In this document: positions 51,396 to 59,989 of the stretch, one piece after another | How positions within the stretch are numbered: position 1 is the stretch's first letter | How the letters are laid out: each line of letters opens with the position of its first letter | From: Lentzea sp. NEAU-D7 | GTDB lineage: Bacteria; Actinomycetota; Actinomycetes; Mycobacteriales; Pseudonocardiaceae | Assembly: GCF_026242055.1 (NCBI RefSeq) | Contig: NZ_JAPJDL010000005.1 | Coordinates: 69,089 to 133,088, forward strand | Direction: 5' to 3' | DNA: 64,000 nucleotides | Translations under genes and position numbers: made by a program | The notes under the pieces: generated by a model | Seen by the model: only the letters and a program-made list of their open reading frames with translations | The model's database searches: none | What the model was told of the DNA's origin: nothing

Positions 51396-51585
51396 GGAGC
51401 GAGGGCGATGCGAACAAATGTCGACCGACAAATGCAATACCGCTCACAAACCGGTTTGAGCTGCGCGAACACCGATTCGGGCGGGCGGGAACCCGCCTCC
51501 TGCTGAGACGGTGGTTCTCCCCCGTCTGCGGGCCGCCCAATTCCGGTGCGCGTTCCGACGATCCGGAATCCCGCCTGAGCCGACA

Positions 51586-51624
51586 GCAGGTCCGGACGGC
51601 TCGCTGAGATTCGTCCGGACCTGC
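51586..51624 (-). terminator. Hairpin terminator of secreted-protein gene
   Basis: Perfect 13-bp arms GCAGGTCCGGACG (51586-51598) and CGTCCGGACCTGC (51612-51624) enclose a 13-nt loop. It lies 34 bp beyond the stop of the leftward gene at 51659. No T-run follows. Confidence 0.68.
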
Positions 51625-51658
51625 TCGGCGGATTCGGTGCCTCTACTCGGTGACGGGC

Positions 51659-52153
51659 TCAGTCCACCGGGTCGAGGGGCGTCACCGGGGGCTTGCCCAC
51701 ATAGGGCCCGGAGCAGACGCTCTTGCTGCGGTAGCAGGTGAAGTACTCGAGGCCGTCGTAGGGGTCTCCGCTGGTCATCCAGACCTGAACCCTGGTGGCC
51801 CCGCCTGCGACGTCCGCGTCGAGGAGAAGGGATGCGGGCCCCGACCTGTCGACCCAGGTGCTGGAACTGTTCCAGTCCAGCCAGGTCCTGCCCGCCCACG
51901 CCTGCGCGTAGATCCGCCGTTCCCCGACGGCCTTGAACGCCCCGTCGACGCCGACCGCCCGGTTGTACCAGGTGACCGTGCCTTTGTAGTAGCTCGCTCC
52001 GACCTCGATCGAGAAGGCGCTGGTGGGGTAGTCGGCGGCGGTGGCGGGCGCCGCGGCGAAGACCGTCCCGGCAACCGACGCCAGCGCGGCCGCGACCGCG
52101 CCGAACTTCCTCGTGCGGCTCTCCGCCTTCGTCATGTCCTTCAGCCTCACCAT
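51659..52153 (-). CDS. Small secreted protein
   Basis: The 164-aa product has a signal peptide (about residues 14-41, ending ATAA) and a mature region rich in Tyr, Trp and Ser with two Cys near the C-terminus (TCYRSKSVC). It looks like a small beta-sandwich (VEVG-type strands, TWYNRAVGVDGAF). I do not recognise a family. The ATG at 52153 follows GGGAG at 7 nt; another ATG at 52135 is possible. It diverges from an ArsR-type regulator with a perfect inverted repeat between, so it may be that regulator's target. Confidence 0.75.
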   Translation of the reverse strand: MVRLKDMTKAESRTRKFGAVAAALASVAGTVFAAAPATAADYPTSAFSIEVGASYYKGTVTWYNRAVGVDGAFKAVGERRIYAQAWAGRTWLDWNSSSTWVDRSGPASLLLDADVAGGATRVQVWMTSGDPYDGLEYFTCYRSKSVCSGPYVGKPPVTPLDPVD

Positions 52154-52227
52154 GAAACCACTCCCAAGTTCTTCGTAGCCGTTGTTCGGCAACACCACCC
52201 AACCGCGCGCCGACCTCGCGCCGGAAA

Positions 52228-52249
52228 GGATTCGAACCAGCTCGAATCC
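52228..52249. promoter_or_regulatory. Operator candidate of ArsR-type regulator
   Basis: Arms GGATTCGA (52228-52235) and TCGAATCC (52242-52249) are perfect inverted repeats around ACCAGC. The site covers the expected -35 of the regulator and lies between the divergent genes. Confidence 0.6.
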
Positions 52250-52263
52250 ACGGCGACCACTGC

Positions 52264-52269
52264 TACCGT
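52264..52269 (+). promoter_or_regulatory. -10 hexamer of leaderless ArsR-type gene
   Basis: TACCGT is 7 nt before the GTG at 52277. Confidence 0.4.
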
Positions 52270-52276
52270 CGGCGCG

Positions 52277-53263
52277 GTGCTCACGCTGCGTGTAGACGCC
52301 GACACGGTGTCCAGGACACGGTTGTCGCCCTCCCCGGCGTCGGAATCCGTGGCGTGGCTGAAACTCACCGCCGCGTCGGGCCGGCACCCGGTGTTCGGAG
52401 ATCCCGGGCCACTAGCTCGCGCGTCTCTCGCCCATCCGGACGTCGCCCTGCTCGCGGACCTGTTGCCGCAGAACGGCGACACTTACACACCCGACCTGCT
52501 CACCCCGCAGCCGGGCACGGACGCACAACGGCGTGACCTTCTCGACGAGCAGATCGCACAGATCGAAGCCGCGGCCCAGGACGACCTCGAAACCCAGGTC
52601 TTCACCTACACCCGGACCCACTGGAGCAGGCCGCTGCGGGCCACGACCCGCCGGATCGCGGAGTCGGGGCGGATGCAGCGACGACTCGCCAACGGTCTCG
52701 CCCGGTTCTGGCGGGACGCCCTCGCCGACGGATGGCCCGAACTGCGCTCGATCATCGACCAGGACATCGCCCACCGCGCGACGGCCATCGCCACCCATGG
52801 CGTCGGCCGAGCGCTCGGAGCACTCCACGCCGACATCGACTGGGCCGGCGACGCGGTCACCCTCGCCAAGTCGTGGGACGCCGAGATCGACGCCACCGGC
52901 CGGGACCTGGTCCTCGCCCCCAGCGTGCTCAACTGGCCCGACCTCGTCATCCAGGTCGACACCCCTGGCCAGTTCGTCCTCTACTACCCCGCCCAGCGGG
53001 TCGGAGCCGGCCGGGACCGCAGGCCCGGAAGCATCGCGCAGGTGGTCGGCAGCGCCCGAGCGGCCCTGCTGGCGGACCTCGGCACCGCCCGGTCGACCGC
53101 AGAGCTCGCCACCCGGACCGGACACACCCCGGCCACCGTCTCCTACCACCTCGGCGCACTGCACCGCGCACGCCTCGTCACCAAGGTCAGAGACGGGCGC
53201 TACGTGATGTACCAGCGGACCGAACAGGCAGCACGTCTGCTCGAACAAGAAGCCCGCGACTAG
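52277..53263 (+). CDS. ArsR-type winged-helix regulator with DUF5937-like domain
   Basis: The 328-aa protein has a long N-terminal domain of the DUF5937 type (LRVDADTVSRTRLSPSPASE to about residue 240) and an ArsR-like winged helix at about 250-320 (STAELATRTGHTPATVSYHLGALHRARLVTK). The order is the reverse of classical short ArsR proteins. No Cys metal site is seen, so it is not a metal sensor of the ArsR/SmtB kind. It probably regulates the divergent secreted-protein gene and itself. Confidence 0.85.
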   Translation: MLTLRVDADTVSRTRLSPSPASESVAWLKLTAASGRHPVFGDPGPLARASLAHPDVALLADLLPQNGDTYTPDLLTPQPGTDAQRRDLLDEQIAQIEAAAQDDLETQVFTYTRTHWSRPLRATTRRIAESGRMQRRLANGLARFWRDALADGWPELRSIIDQDIAHRATAIATHGVGRALGALHADIDWAGDAVTLAKSWDAEIDATGRDLVLAPSVLNWPDLVIQVDTPGQFVLYYPAQRVGAGRDRRPGSIAQVVGSARAALLADLGTARSTAELATRTGHTPATVSYHLGALHRARLVTKVRDGRYVMYQRTEQAARLLEQEARD

Positions 53264-53310
53264 CCGTTCGGGCTGCGCCAGCGCCACTTCACCCGACCCG
53301 GCAAGTTTCG

Positions 53311-53346
53311 CCGGACACCGAGACCTCCAGTCGGCCGGACATACCC
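53311..53346 (+). repeat. Degenerate direct repeat, left copy
   Basis: This 36-bp segment starting CCGGACACCGAGA and ending GGACATACCC recurs in the same orientation at 54683-54720 with two single-base indels and one substitution. It lies in the tail of the transposase remnant. Confidence 0.7.
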
Positions 53347-53403
53347 TGTCCTGCTGGCTTGAACCTGTCGGAGGACCAAGCCGCCGAACTGCGATTGTCT
53401 CGT

Positions 53404-53586
53404 CCGGGACGCCGACATCCGCAGTGCGTCGGCCCAACCCGGCCGCATCGGTTCGGGGACCAGCATCTTGGCCAGCGGCAACGAGGCGTCGACAGCCTTC
53501 GAGCCGACCGGACGCAGCACCGCGGCGCAGATCGTGCGTGTAGCGATGTCGACGGCGATGGTCAGGTCGGCGCGGACTGGGACGCC
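53404..53586 (-). pseudogene. Remnant of a Mu/TniA-type transposase (rve core)
   Basis: The minus strand reads VPVRADLTIAVDIATRTICA then AVLRPVGSKAVDASLPLAKM and LVPEPMRPGWADALRMSASR, the region around the first catalytic Asp of rve-superfamily transposases common in Streptomyces and relatives. Upstream and downstream parts are missing or in other frames, so only about 60 codons are left. The surrounding 441 bp (53264-53704) contains no intact gene. Confidence 0.7.
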
Positions 53587-53704
53587 GGTCGAACGCCTTG
53601 GCGTCGGCCAGCACACTCCTCGATCCGGGCGACCGCGCGCCGGATGAAGCGGGCGATTGGCGAGGGAGATGATCTCCTGGCGACCTGATTGATCACTGGG
53701 CAGT

Positions 53705-54457
53705 ATGGGAAACATGCCTGCCACTCCCGAGAGTTCCGCCGTCATCGCCGATGTGGCCGTGGAGAACGACTACGACGGCTTCGCCGAGGCGTACACGGCC
53801 GAGAACGAGACCAGCCTCCTCAACGCCTACTACGTCCGGCCCGCGATCGTGGACCTGGCCGGCGACGTGGCCGGTCGGCGAATTCTCGACGCCGGCTGCG
53901 GTGCTGGTCCTGTGTCCGTGGCGCTACGTGATCGGGGAGCCGTCGTGAGCGGCTTCGACCGCAGCGCCAAGATGGTGGAGCTGGCCAGGCGGCGGCTCGG
54001 CGACGACGTGGACCTGCGGGTCGCCGACATAACGGGTCCGCTGCCGTACCCCGACGGCGCGTTCGACGACGCCGTCGCCGCTTTGGTGCTGCACTACCTG
54101 GAGGACTGGACCGCACCTCTGGCCGAGCTGCGGCGGGTGCTGAAGCCCGGTGGCCGGCTGATCGTGGTCGTCAACCACCCCATCCTCCTCAAGATGGTGC
54201 ATCGCGAGACTGACTACTTCGCGACCACCAAGTGGTCCGACGAGTACGACTTCAACGGCCAGAAGGCCGTGCTCACCTACTGGCACCGGCCGCTGCACGC
54301 GATGACCGATGCCTTCACCGCAGCAGGCTTCCGCACCGCCGTCATCAGCGAGCCGCCTCCGGCGCCGGAAGCCCACGAACTCTTTCCCGAAGAGATGGCG
54401 AGTTTCCCTTCGGGGGCCTTCCTGAGCTTCATCTTCTTCGTTCTGGAGGCCGCCTAA
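53705..54457 (+). CDS. Class I SAM-dependent methyltransferase
   Basis: The 250-aa protein has motif I ILDAGCGAGPVSVAL, VVSGFDRSAKMVELA, ADITGPLPYPDGAFD, and motif III-like LAELRRVLKPGGRLIVVV. It is a UbiE/Methyltransf_11-type enzyme with an unknown small-molecule acceptor. The gene is bracketed by degenerate direct repeats (53311 and 54683) and sits next to a transposase remnant, suggesting it moved with a mobile element. ATGs at 53705 and 53714 are both possible starts and neither has a clear ribosome-binding site. Confidence 0.88.
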   Translation: MGNMPATPESSAVIADVAVENDYDGFAEAYTAENETSLLNAYYVRPAIVDLAGDVAGRRILDAGCGAGPVSVALRDRGAVVSGFDRSAKMVELARRRLGDDVDLRVADITGPLPYPDGAFDDAVAALVLHYLEDWTAPLAELRRVLKPGGRLIVVVNHPILLKMVHRETDYFATTKWSDEYDFNGQKAVLTYWHRPLHAMTDAFTAAGFRTAVISEPPPAPEAHELFPEEMASFPSGAFLSFIFFVLEAA

Positions 54458-54682
54458 CTGGTCCAGGAACCGCAGGAGTACATCCCGTACGCCTTCGGCG
54501 CCTGGGAACCTCAGGCTCACAAGTGGACCGCGGGATCGAGAACGACCTTGGCACACCGGCACCGTCGACCTCGGCGATCCCCACCTCCAACGTCTGATCA
54601 CCTCGTAGTCCTCGAAGAACCCGCCCTCCGCAGCGGTCAGCCCCATGATCGGCAGCCTCTTCCCGCGCCGCACGGTCGCGCT

Positions 54683-54720
54683 CCGGACACCGAGAACTCC
54701 CAGTCGGCCCGGACATACCC
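54683..54720 (+). repeat. Degenerate direct repeat, right copy
   Basis: This 38-bp segment (CCGGACACCGAGA to GGACATACCC) matches 53311-53346. The two copies bracket the methyltransferase gene at a distance of about 1.37 kb. Confidence 0.7.
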
Positions 54721-54741
54721 GGCCGATCTGCCAGACACGTC

Positions 54742-54771
54742 TTGTGGCGCCGCGATTACGCGCGGTATGGT
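54742..54771 (+). promoter_or_regulatory. Promoter of the LPMO gene
   Basis: TTGTGG (54742-54747) and TATGGT (54766-54771) are separated by 18 nt, a sigma70-type promoter leaving a leader of about 60 nt before the ATG at 54836. Confidence 0.45.
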
Positions 54772-54835
54772 CTAGACCTTCAGTCGCCGCCGCGATGTAA
54801 CGGGAGTACGCACACATCAAGGCAAAGGAAGACAC

Positions 54836-55354
54836 ATGAAGATTGGACGCAAGGTTACGGCCGCCATGGCCGGCGTTCTCGCTGCACCGTTGATCGTCGT
54901 GGCACTCCCCTCCGGCACGGCGTTCGCGCACGGCTACGTGAACTCACCAGCCAGCCGTCAGGCGCAGTGCGCCAGCGGCACCGTGAAGGACTGCGGTGCC
55001 ATCCAGTGGGAGCCGCAGTCGGTCGAGGGGCCCAAGGGCCTGCAGAGCTGTCACGCCAACCTGTCGCAGTTCGCGGTGCTCAGCAACGACAGCAAGGGCT
55101 GGAAGGTCACCAACACCGGCCGTTCGGTGACGTTCAACTGGACGTTCACCGCGCGGCACCGCACGCGTGACTACGACTACTTCGTCGACGGCCGCAAGGT
55201 CGCGACGTTCAGCGGCAACAACCAGCAGCCGCCGGCCAGCGTGTCGCACACCGTGAACGTGGGTTCGGCGGGCCGGCACAAGGTCCTCGCCGTGTGGAAC
55301 ATCGCGGACACGCCGATGGCGTTCTACTCCTGCATCGACATCAACGCGAGCTGA
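54836..55354 (+). CDS. Secreted AA10 lytic polysaccharide monooxygenase
   Basis: The 172-aa product has a signal peptide ending GTAFA (residue 31), so the mature chain starts with His32 (HGYVNSPASR), the copper-binding N-terminal His. The second brace His is His108 in FTARHRT and the axial Phe is Phe163 in PMAFYSCIDIN. Four Cys (45, 53, 72, 166) can form two disulfides. It is a single-domain AA10 enzyme with no carbohydrate-binding module, like the small chitin-active LPMOs of streptomycetes. AAGGAAGA precedes the ATG. Its stop abuts the stop of the convergent DUF1992 gene. Confidence 0.93.
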   Translation: MKIGRKVTAAMAGVLAAPLIVVALPSGTAFAHGYVNSPASRQAQCASGTVKDCGAIQWEPQSVEGPKGLQSCHANLSQFAVLSNDSKGWKVTNTGRSVTFNWTFTARHRTRDYDYFVDGRKVATFSGNNQQPPASVSHTVNVGSAGRHKVLAVWNIADTPMAFYSCIDINAS

Positions 55355-55762
55355 TCACCGACCGCGTGAGATCCCCTTCCTCTCACGCAAGAGCTCGTCG
55401 ACGTCGAACGGCATCAGGTTCAACGGCGGACCGGACAACGGTTTCCGCAGCGCGTCGAGGATTCTCGCGTTCATCTCGTCCATGATCGCGCGCGCCTCGG
55501 TGTCGGTCTCGGCCGCCAGGGCACGGGCCCTGGCGGTCTCGGCCTGCTTGCGCAGAACGAGGGAAGGGGGCACCCCTGTCGTGCCCCCTTCCTCCCGGAC
55601 CTTCTTCTTGATCCACCAGTCCTCTTCGAGCGGCTGACCCGCGCCGGGCAACGGTTTCCCGGCGCCGGGCAGGTCGTCGAACTCGCCGCGGTCCTGGGCT
55701 TCGCGGATCTGCCTGTCGATCCACGACTCGAAGCTCATCTCCGGCGGTTTCCGTCGTGTCAC
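55355..55762 (-). CDS. DUF1992 family protein
   Basis: The 135-aa protein has the DUF1992 (DnaJC28-like) signature: SFESWIDRQIREAQDRGEFD, then DLPGAGKPLPG, and a C-terminal helix region. Function is unknown. Its GTG overlaps the stop of the proline iminopeptidase gene (GTGA) and has AGGAGG 8 nt upstream, so the two form an operon. Confidence 0.88.
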   Translation of the reverse strand: MTRRKPPEMSFESWIDRQIREAQDRGEFDDLPGAGKPLPGAGQPLEEDWWIKKKVREEGGTTGVPPSLVLRKQAETARARALAAETDTEARAIMDEMNARILDALRKPLSGPPLNLMPFDVDELLRERKGISRGR

Positions 55763-56676
55763 GGGGAGAACCTCCTGACCGCGGCCCCGATCGCCTCCCG
55801 GAAGGCGGGGCTGCCCTTGTGGCCGCTGTCGTCCACGAGGGTCAGCTCGGCGTCCGGCCACGCCTGCGCGAGCGCGTAGGCCGTGTCCGCCGGGCAGCTC
55901 ATGTCCCTGCGGCCGTGGATCAACGCGGCCGGGATGCCGGCGAGCTTGCCCGCGCCACCCAGCAGGTCGTCCACGAAACCGCCGTGTGAGTAGTAGTGCG
56001 CGATGATCCGCACCAGCCCGATCACCTCGTCGGACGCGCGATCGGCGAACACGTCCGGCTTGCCGAAGTCCTCCAGCGACAGCACCGTGTCCTCCCACCG
56101 GCACCACTCCAGCGCCGCCCGCTCCCGGACGCCGCGATCCGGGCTCTCCATCAGCTCCGCGTACGCGCGGACGACGTCGGGCGCGCCGCCGGCGTGCGCG
56201 GCGAACCGGGCCCAGGCCTCCGGGAAGAAACGGGAAACGCCTTCGTAGAGCCAGTCCAGCTCGCGCTGAGACGACAACGTGACGGCGATCAGGATCATCT
56301 CCGACACCCGCCCGGGATGCCGCTGGGCGTAGGCGACCGCGAGTGTCGTGCCCCAGGAACCGCCGTACAGCAACCACTTCTCGATGCCGAGGTGCTCGCG
56401 GAGCTTCTCCATGTCCGCGATCAGGTGCTCGGTGGTGTTGACGCCCATGTCCGCGGCCGGGTCGCTCGCGTGGGGCGTGCTCAGGCCGCAGCCGCGCTGG
56501 TGGAAGATCACGATCCGGAACTTCGCCGCGTCGAGCGACTTCCGCGCGCCGTTCGCCGGGCTGCCGGGGCCGCCGTGGAGGAACACGGCAGGCTTGCCGC
56601 CGGGATCGCCGACGGTCTCCCAGTAGATCTGGTTGCCGTCGCCGACGTCGAGCACGCCGTGGTCGTAGGGCTCCAT
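55759..56676 (-). CDS. Proline iminopeptidase (S33 family)
   Basis: The 305-aa alpha/beta hydrolase has the oxyanion motif FLHGGPGSP, RGCGLSTPH, nucleophile Ser107 in GGSWGTT and catalytic His in DDSGHKGSP. It resembles Pip enzymes that release N-terminal proline from peptides in the cytoplasm. Some relatives act on other amides, so peptide specificity is inferred. It is the first gene of an operon with the DUF1992 protein. Confidence 0.88.
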   Translation of the reverse strand: MEPYDHGVLDVGDGNQIYWETVGDPGGKPAVFLHGGPGSPANGARKSLDAAKFRIVIFHQRGCGLSTPHASDPAADMGVNTTEHLIADMEKLREHLGIEKWLLYGGSWGTTLAVAYAQRHPGRVSEMILIAVTLSSQRELDWLYEGVSRFFPEAWARFAAHAGGAPDVVRAYAELMESPDRGVRERAALEWCRWEDTVLSLEDFGKPDVFADRASDEVIGLVRIIAHYYSHGGFVDDLLGGAGKLAGIPAALIHGRRDMSCPADTAYALAQAWPDAELTLVDDSGHKGSPAFREAIGAAVRRFSP

Positions 56677-56694
56677 GGGAACGAGCGTACCGAG

Positions 56695-57702
56695 CTACAC
56701 CGACAAGATCTTCCAGGTCAGCCCGGCGTCGTCCGACCGGTGGACCTCGGCGAACTCCTGGCCGGGGCCGCCGCGCACCAGCGTCGCGTGCCGCGCGTCC
56801 GAGAACGCCAGGTCCTCCAGCGGCGGTCCCCCGAGCGTGAGCGGCGTGCCCCACTTCTCGCCGGGTCCGCGGTGCACGAACGACCAGTCGCGTCCGGTCG
56901 CGGCCACGAGCACCGCCTCCGGTGACACCGCGAAGCCCGTGGTGATGCCCTCGCGCGGCGCCACGCCGACGGTCTCGAACGGCCCGCCGCCCACGGCCTG
57001 GCGCAGTTCCTTCGTCATGGTCCCGAATCCGGGGTCGGAGCTGCACAGCGCGAGACGATCGGGGCCGGCGGTGCCGAGCCGAGTGGCCGAGAACTCCGTG
57101 CACGGCGCCGGTTCCTCCAGCCAGCCCGCCGGCGACCGCGTCCAGTACCGGCTCTCCACGCCGATCGTCGTCAGCGAGACGTGACCGGGAGCGATCGAAC
57201 CGGACGCCTGGCCCTTGACCTCGACGCCCGGCACCGGCTGCCACGAGCCGGACCACAGATCGCGGTGGAACAACCGCGACGACGTGCCGTCGTAGATCAC
57301 CGCGAGGAACCCGGCGCCGTCGAAACCCAGCGCCCCCACCGTTCCCTTGATCCCGGACGGTTCCCAGCGCGCGCCGCCGCTGCTGGTGGCGAACAGCTGC
57401 TCGCCGTCGGTCACCAGGCCGGCCGAGTCGTTCGCGAACAGCACGCGCAGCCGGTCGGTCTCCGGCACGGACAACGCCGGGGTCCTCACCCGCGTCCACG
57501 ACGCGCCGCCGTCGAGCGTGCGGACGAGCTGCGGGCAGTTCGCGGTCTGGCACGACGTGTCGAGGCCCAGGACGAACCCGCGGTCAGCGGACGTCCACGA
57601 CGTCGACGCGGGCACGACCCCGGTGCCCGCCCGTGCGGCGGAAGCGGTCATCCCGGTCAGCAGCAACGAAACAGCAAGAACAGCAATGCGTTTCCCCCAC
57701 AT
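56695..57702 (-). CDS. Secreted BNR/sialidase-repeat-like protein
   Basis: The 335-aa product has a signal peptide ending ARA (residue 25). Several Asp-box-like turns are present: LDGGASWTRV, SSGGARWEP and DDAGLTWKIL, so it is probably a beta-propeller like photosystem-stability or sialidase-fold proteins. No sialidase active-site Arg triad is recognised. Possible roles are ligand binding or adhesion. It lies 12 bp after the stop of the leftward MFS gene and may be read through from it. Confidence 0.75.
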   Translation of the reverse strand: MWGKRIAVLAVSLLLTGMTASAARAGTGVVPASTSWTSADRGFVLGLDTSCQTANCPQLVRTLDGGASWTRVRTPALSVPETDRLRVLFANDSAGLVTDGEQLFATSSGGARWEPSGIKGTVGALGFDGAGFLAVIYDGTSSRLFHRDLWSGSWQPVPGVEVKGQASGSIAPGHVSLTTIGVESRYWTRSPAGWLEEPAPCTEFSATRLGTAGPDRLALCSSDPGFGTMTKELRQAVGGGPFETVGVAPREGITTGFAVSPEAVLVAATGRDWSFVHRGPGEKWGTPLTLGGPPLEDLAFSDARHATLVRGGPGQEFAEVHRSDDAGLTWKILSV

Positions 57703-57714
57703 CGCCTTCTCCCC

Positions 57715-58914
57715 TCAAGAGGCTGTTTCCCACTCAACACCTCTCGCGCGCGCAGCGGCAACCACCCACAACGACACCAAAACCCCGGCACCGCCCGCGA
57801 CGACGAGGATCAACCGCGGCCCCAGCACGTCGATGAGCAGACCCCCGGCGACGTACGACACCGCGGCCGCCACACCGATCCCGCCGTAGAAGTTGCCGAA
57901 CACCCTGCCCGTCCGATCACCCGGCACGAGCCGCTGGACCAGCGTGCTGTGCGCGACGTCCATCGCCGCGATCCCCAGTCCCCGCACCGCCTGCAGCGCG
58001 AACGCGGACGCGACGCCCCACGCCAGACCGGTGAACAGGTTGCCGGCGCTGCTGACCAGGAACCCGGTGACGAGCAACGCGACCATGCTCCACCGCGCGG
58101 AACCCCTGGCCAGCAACGCGTAGCCGAGCAGCAGGCCGACGCCCACCGCACCGAGCACGACGCCGGCCGCGCTCTCCGACTCGCCGAACACCCCCATCGT
58201 CAGCTGCAGCACCGCGACGTCGTCGATGGCGGTGCACGCCACCACACCGCAGAAGCCGAGGAACACGATCCGCAACGCCCGGTGGCGCCAGATCTCGCTC
58301 ACCCCGGCCTTCACGTCGGTGAACAGCGTCTCCCCCGGCTCTGCCGCTACGACGAGCTTCGGCAAGCGCAGCAGCAGCAACGCCGACAGACCGAACGAGA
58401 CCGCGTCCACCAGCAGGACGCCGCGGGTGTCCATGAACTGCAGCAGCACGGCGGCGAGGAACGGCCCGACGACGTCGGCGCTGTTGGATCCCAGTCCCAG
58501 CGCGGTGTTCGCCTGCGCGAGGTCCTTCGGGGCGACCAGGCTCGGCACCGCCGCTCGCGAGGCGGGCAGGAAGATCTGCCCGATCACGGCCCGCACGCCC
58601 ACCAGCGCGAGCAGGACCGGCAACGGCGGCAGCGTCAGCGCGATGACCGCCAGCAGCACGCCCTGCGCGACCTCGCAGGCGATCATGACGGTGCGCCGGT
58701 CGAACCTGTCGCTGATGACGCCCGTCAGCGGGCTGAGCAACGACGGCGCGAAGTCGCCCACGAGCAGCAGCGCCGCCACCGCGATGGCCTTCCCCAGGAC
58801 GGACTGCACGTGCACCATCAGCGTGACGAGACTGAGCGCGTCCCCCACAACAGAAACGACCCGTGCGGTGCTGAGCACGCGCAACGGGCCGTTTTCCTTC
58901 AGAAGCGTCAGCAC
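57715..58914 (-). CDS. MFS exporter (EntS-like)
   Basis: The 399-aa protein has 12 membrane segments and the features SDRFDRRTVM and FGNFYGGIG of the EntS/multidrug exporter group that releases siderophores. The GTG at 58914 lies 4 bp after the stop of the siderophore-binding protein gene, so both are likely iron-regulated together. Substrate is inferred from neighbourhood. Confidence 0.83.
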   Translation of the reverse strand: MLTLLKENGPLRVLSTARVVSVVGDALSLVTLMVHVQSVLGKAIAVAALLLVGDFAPSLLSPLTGVISDRFDRRTVMIACEVAQGVLLAVIALTLPPLPVLLALVGVRAVIGQIFLPASRAAVPSLVAPKDLAQANTALGLGSNSADVVGPFLAAVLLQFMDTRGVLLVDAVSFGLSALLLLRLPKLVVAAEPGETLFTDVKAGVSEIWRHRALRIVFLGFCGVVACTAIDDVAVLQLTMGVFGESESAAGVVLGAVGVGLLLGYALLARGSARWSMVALLVTGFLVSSAGNLFTGLAWGVASAFALQAVRGLGIAAMDVAHSTLVQRLVPGDRTGRVFGNFYGGIGVAAAVSYVAGGLLIDVLGPRLILVVAGGAGVLVSLWVVAAARARGVEWETAS

Positions 58915-58918
58915 ATGG

Positions 58919-59911
58919 CTACTTTGCCAACACCTGGTCGAGCTGGTCAGCCAGTTTGTTCATGATCCCGGCGTAGGAGGAGTAGCTCAGCGGCGCGACC
59001 GCGTTCCACTCGACGAACCGGCCGGCCTGCACGGCGGGCAGGCCCTGGAAGACCGGGTGGCCCTCCTTCATCTGCTCCGGGTTGAGCACGTGCTGGCGGG
59101 TGTCCCACATGATCACGTGCTCTTTGTACGTGCCGGAGTTCTCCCACGACAGCGACTGGAAGTAGCCGCCGCCCTCGGTGTCGGGCTTGTCCGGCGTGAG
59201 CAGCGGCAGCCCGAGCTCCTTGACGTACCAGTCGAGGTCGGGGTTGCGGGCGGGCACGGCGACGTAGAAGAGCTTCGGGTCCGCGCCGACGACCTGGATC
59301 TTCTGCTTCGCGTCCGTCATCTTCCTGCCGATGGCCTTGAGCCTGTCGGCGGCCTTGGTGAACGCCTCCTCGTCGGCCTTCACCTTCGCGGACTCGACGT
59401 CGGCGCCGAGCGACTTCGCGAGCTCCTTGAAGCGCTTGATCCCGTCCGGCAGCTGGATCTTCGACTGGCCGATGCCGACGGTCGGGGCGACCTTGAGGAC
59501 CTTCTCCTCGAACTCGGCGGTGAGGTGCCAGAGCCCGGTGACCTCGGGGTAGTAGCCGGCGACGACCAGGTCGGCGTTCAGCGCGGCGAACTTCTCGAAG
59601 TCGATCTCGCCGTAGCCCGGGCCGGTGACGTCGGTGACCTGGCTCGGGTCGATGCTGCCGGCCTCCGGGTCGGTCGTGCCGTCCGCGCGCTTGAGCGGGC
59701 CGAACGTCCCGACGACGTTGATGCCGTAGTCCTTGAGGGCGCCCGCGGCGGACACCTGCGCGACGACGCGCTCCGGCCGTTTCGGCGCGGTGACCTCCTT
59801 GCCGCGATCGTCCTTGAAGGACCACTGGCCACTTCCCTGCTCCGTGGGAGCGTTTCCACCGCACCCGGCCACTAGGCCGAGCAGCAGAACCGCGGCGACT
59901 GTCCTGCGCAC
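58919..59911 (-). CDS. Iron-siderophore ABC substrate-binding lipoprotein
   Basis: The 330-aa product has lipobox LVAGC and a FecB/FepB-type two-lobed body: RVVAQVSAAGALKDYGINVV, a long interlobe helix, and YFQSLSWENSGTYKEHVIMW. It would bind a ferric siderophore for an importer encoded elsewhere. The GTG at 59911 follows AGGAGGTGGACAG. An iron box lies 17 bp upstream. Confidence 0.9.
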   Translation of the reverse strand: MRRTVAAVLLLGLVAGCGGNAPTEQGSGQWSFKDDRGKEVTAPKRPERVVAQVSAAGALKDYGINVVGTFGPLKRADGTTDPEAGSIDPSQVTDVTGPGYGEIDFEKFAALNADLVVAGYYPEVTGLWHLTAEFEEKVLKVAPTVGIGQSKIQLPDGIKRFKELAKSLGADVESAKVKADEEAFTKAADRLKAIGRKMTDAKQKIQVVGADPKLFYVAVPARNPDLDWYVKELGLPLLTPDKPDTEGGGYFQSLSWENSGTYKEHVIMWDTRQHVLNPEQMKEGHPVFQGLPAVQAGRFVEWNAVAPLSYSSYAGIMNKLADQLDQVLAK

Positions 59912-59927
59912 CTGTCCACCTCCTGAT

Positions 59928-59945
59928 TTAGGCTTGCCTAACCTA
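59928..59945. promoter_or_regulatory. Iron box (DmdR/IdeR type)
   Basis: TTAGGCTTGCCTAACCTA fits the DtxR/IdeR consensus TTAGGTTAGSCTAACCTAA at most positions and includes the perfect arms TTAGGC/GCCTAA. It is located between the divergent genes at 59911 and 59990, so it may regulate both. Confidence 0.8.
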
Positions 59946-59976
59946 TCAAGAGGGTTCACGAACCGGGAAATTGCGG

Positions 59977-59982
59977 TACGTT
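59977..59982 (+). promoter_or_regulatory. -10 hexamer of leaderless small-protein gene
   Basis: TACGTT is 7 nt before the GTG at 59990; the iron box lies 31 bp further upstream. Confidence 0.5.
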
Positions 59983-59989
59983 GATCACC

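Larger units (their letters stand above)
54458..54835. other. 378-bp intergenic region with relics and LPMO promoter
   Basis: No intact gene is supported. A direct repeat occupies 54683-54720. On the minus strand one frame reads GYVRADWEFSVSG, the less damaged form of the repeat and possibly the tail of a lost coding sequence. The end holds the LPMO promoter. Confidence 0.5.

Noticed and set aside
52226-52240. GGTTCGAATCC on the minus strand, resembling a tRNA T-loop
   Set aside because: The flanking bases do not form a T-stem or acceptor stem; the sequence is part of a symmetrical inverted repeat that fits an operator better.
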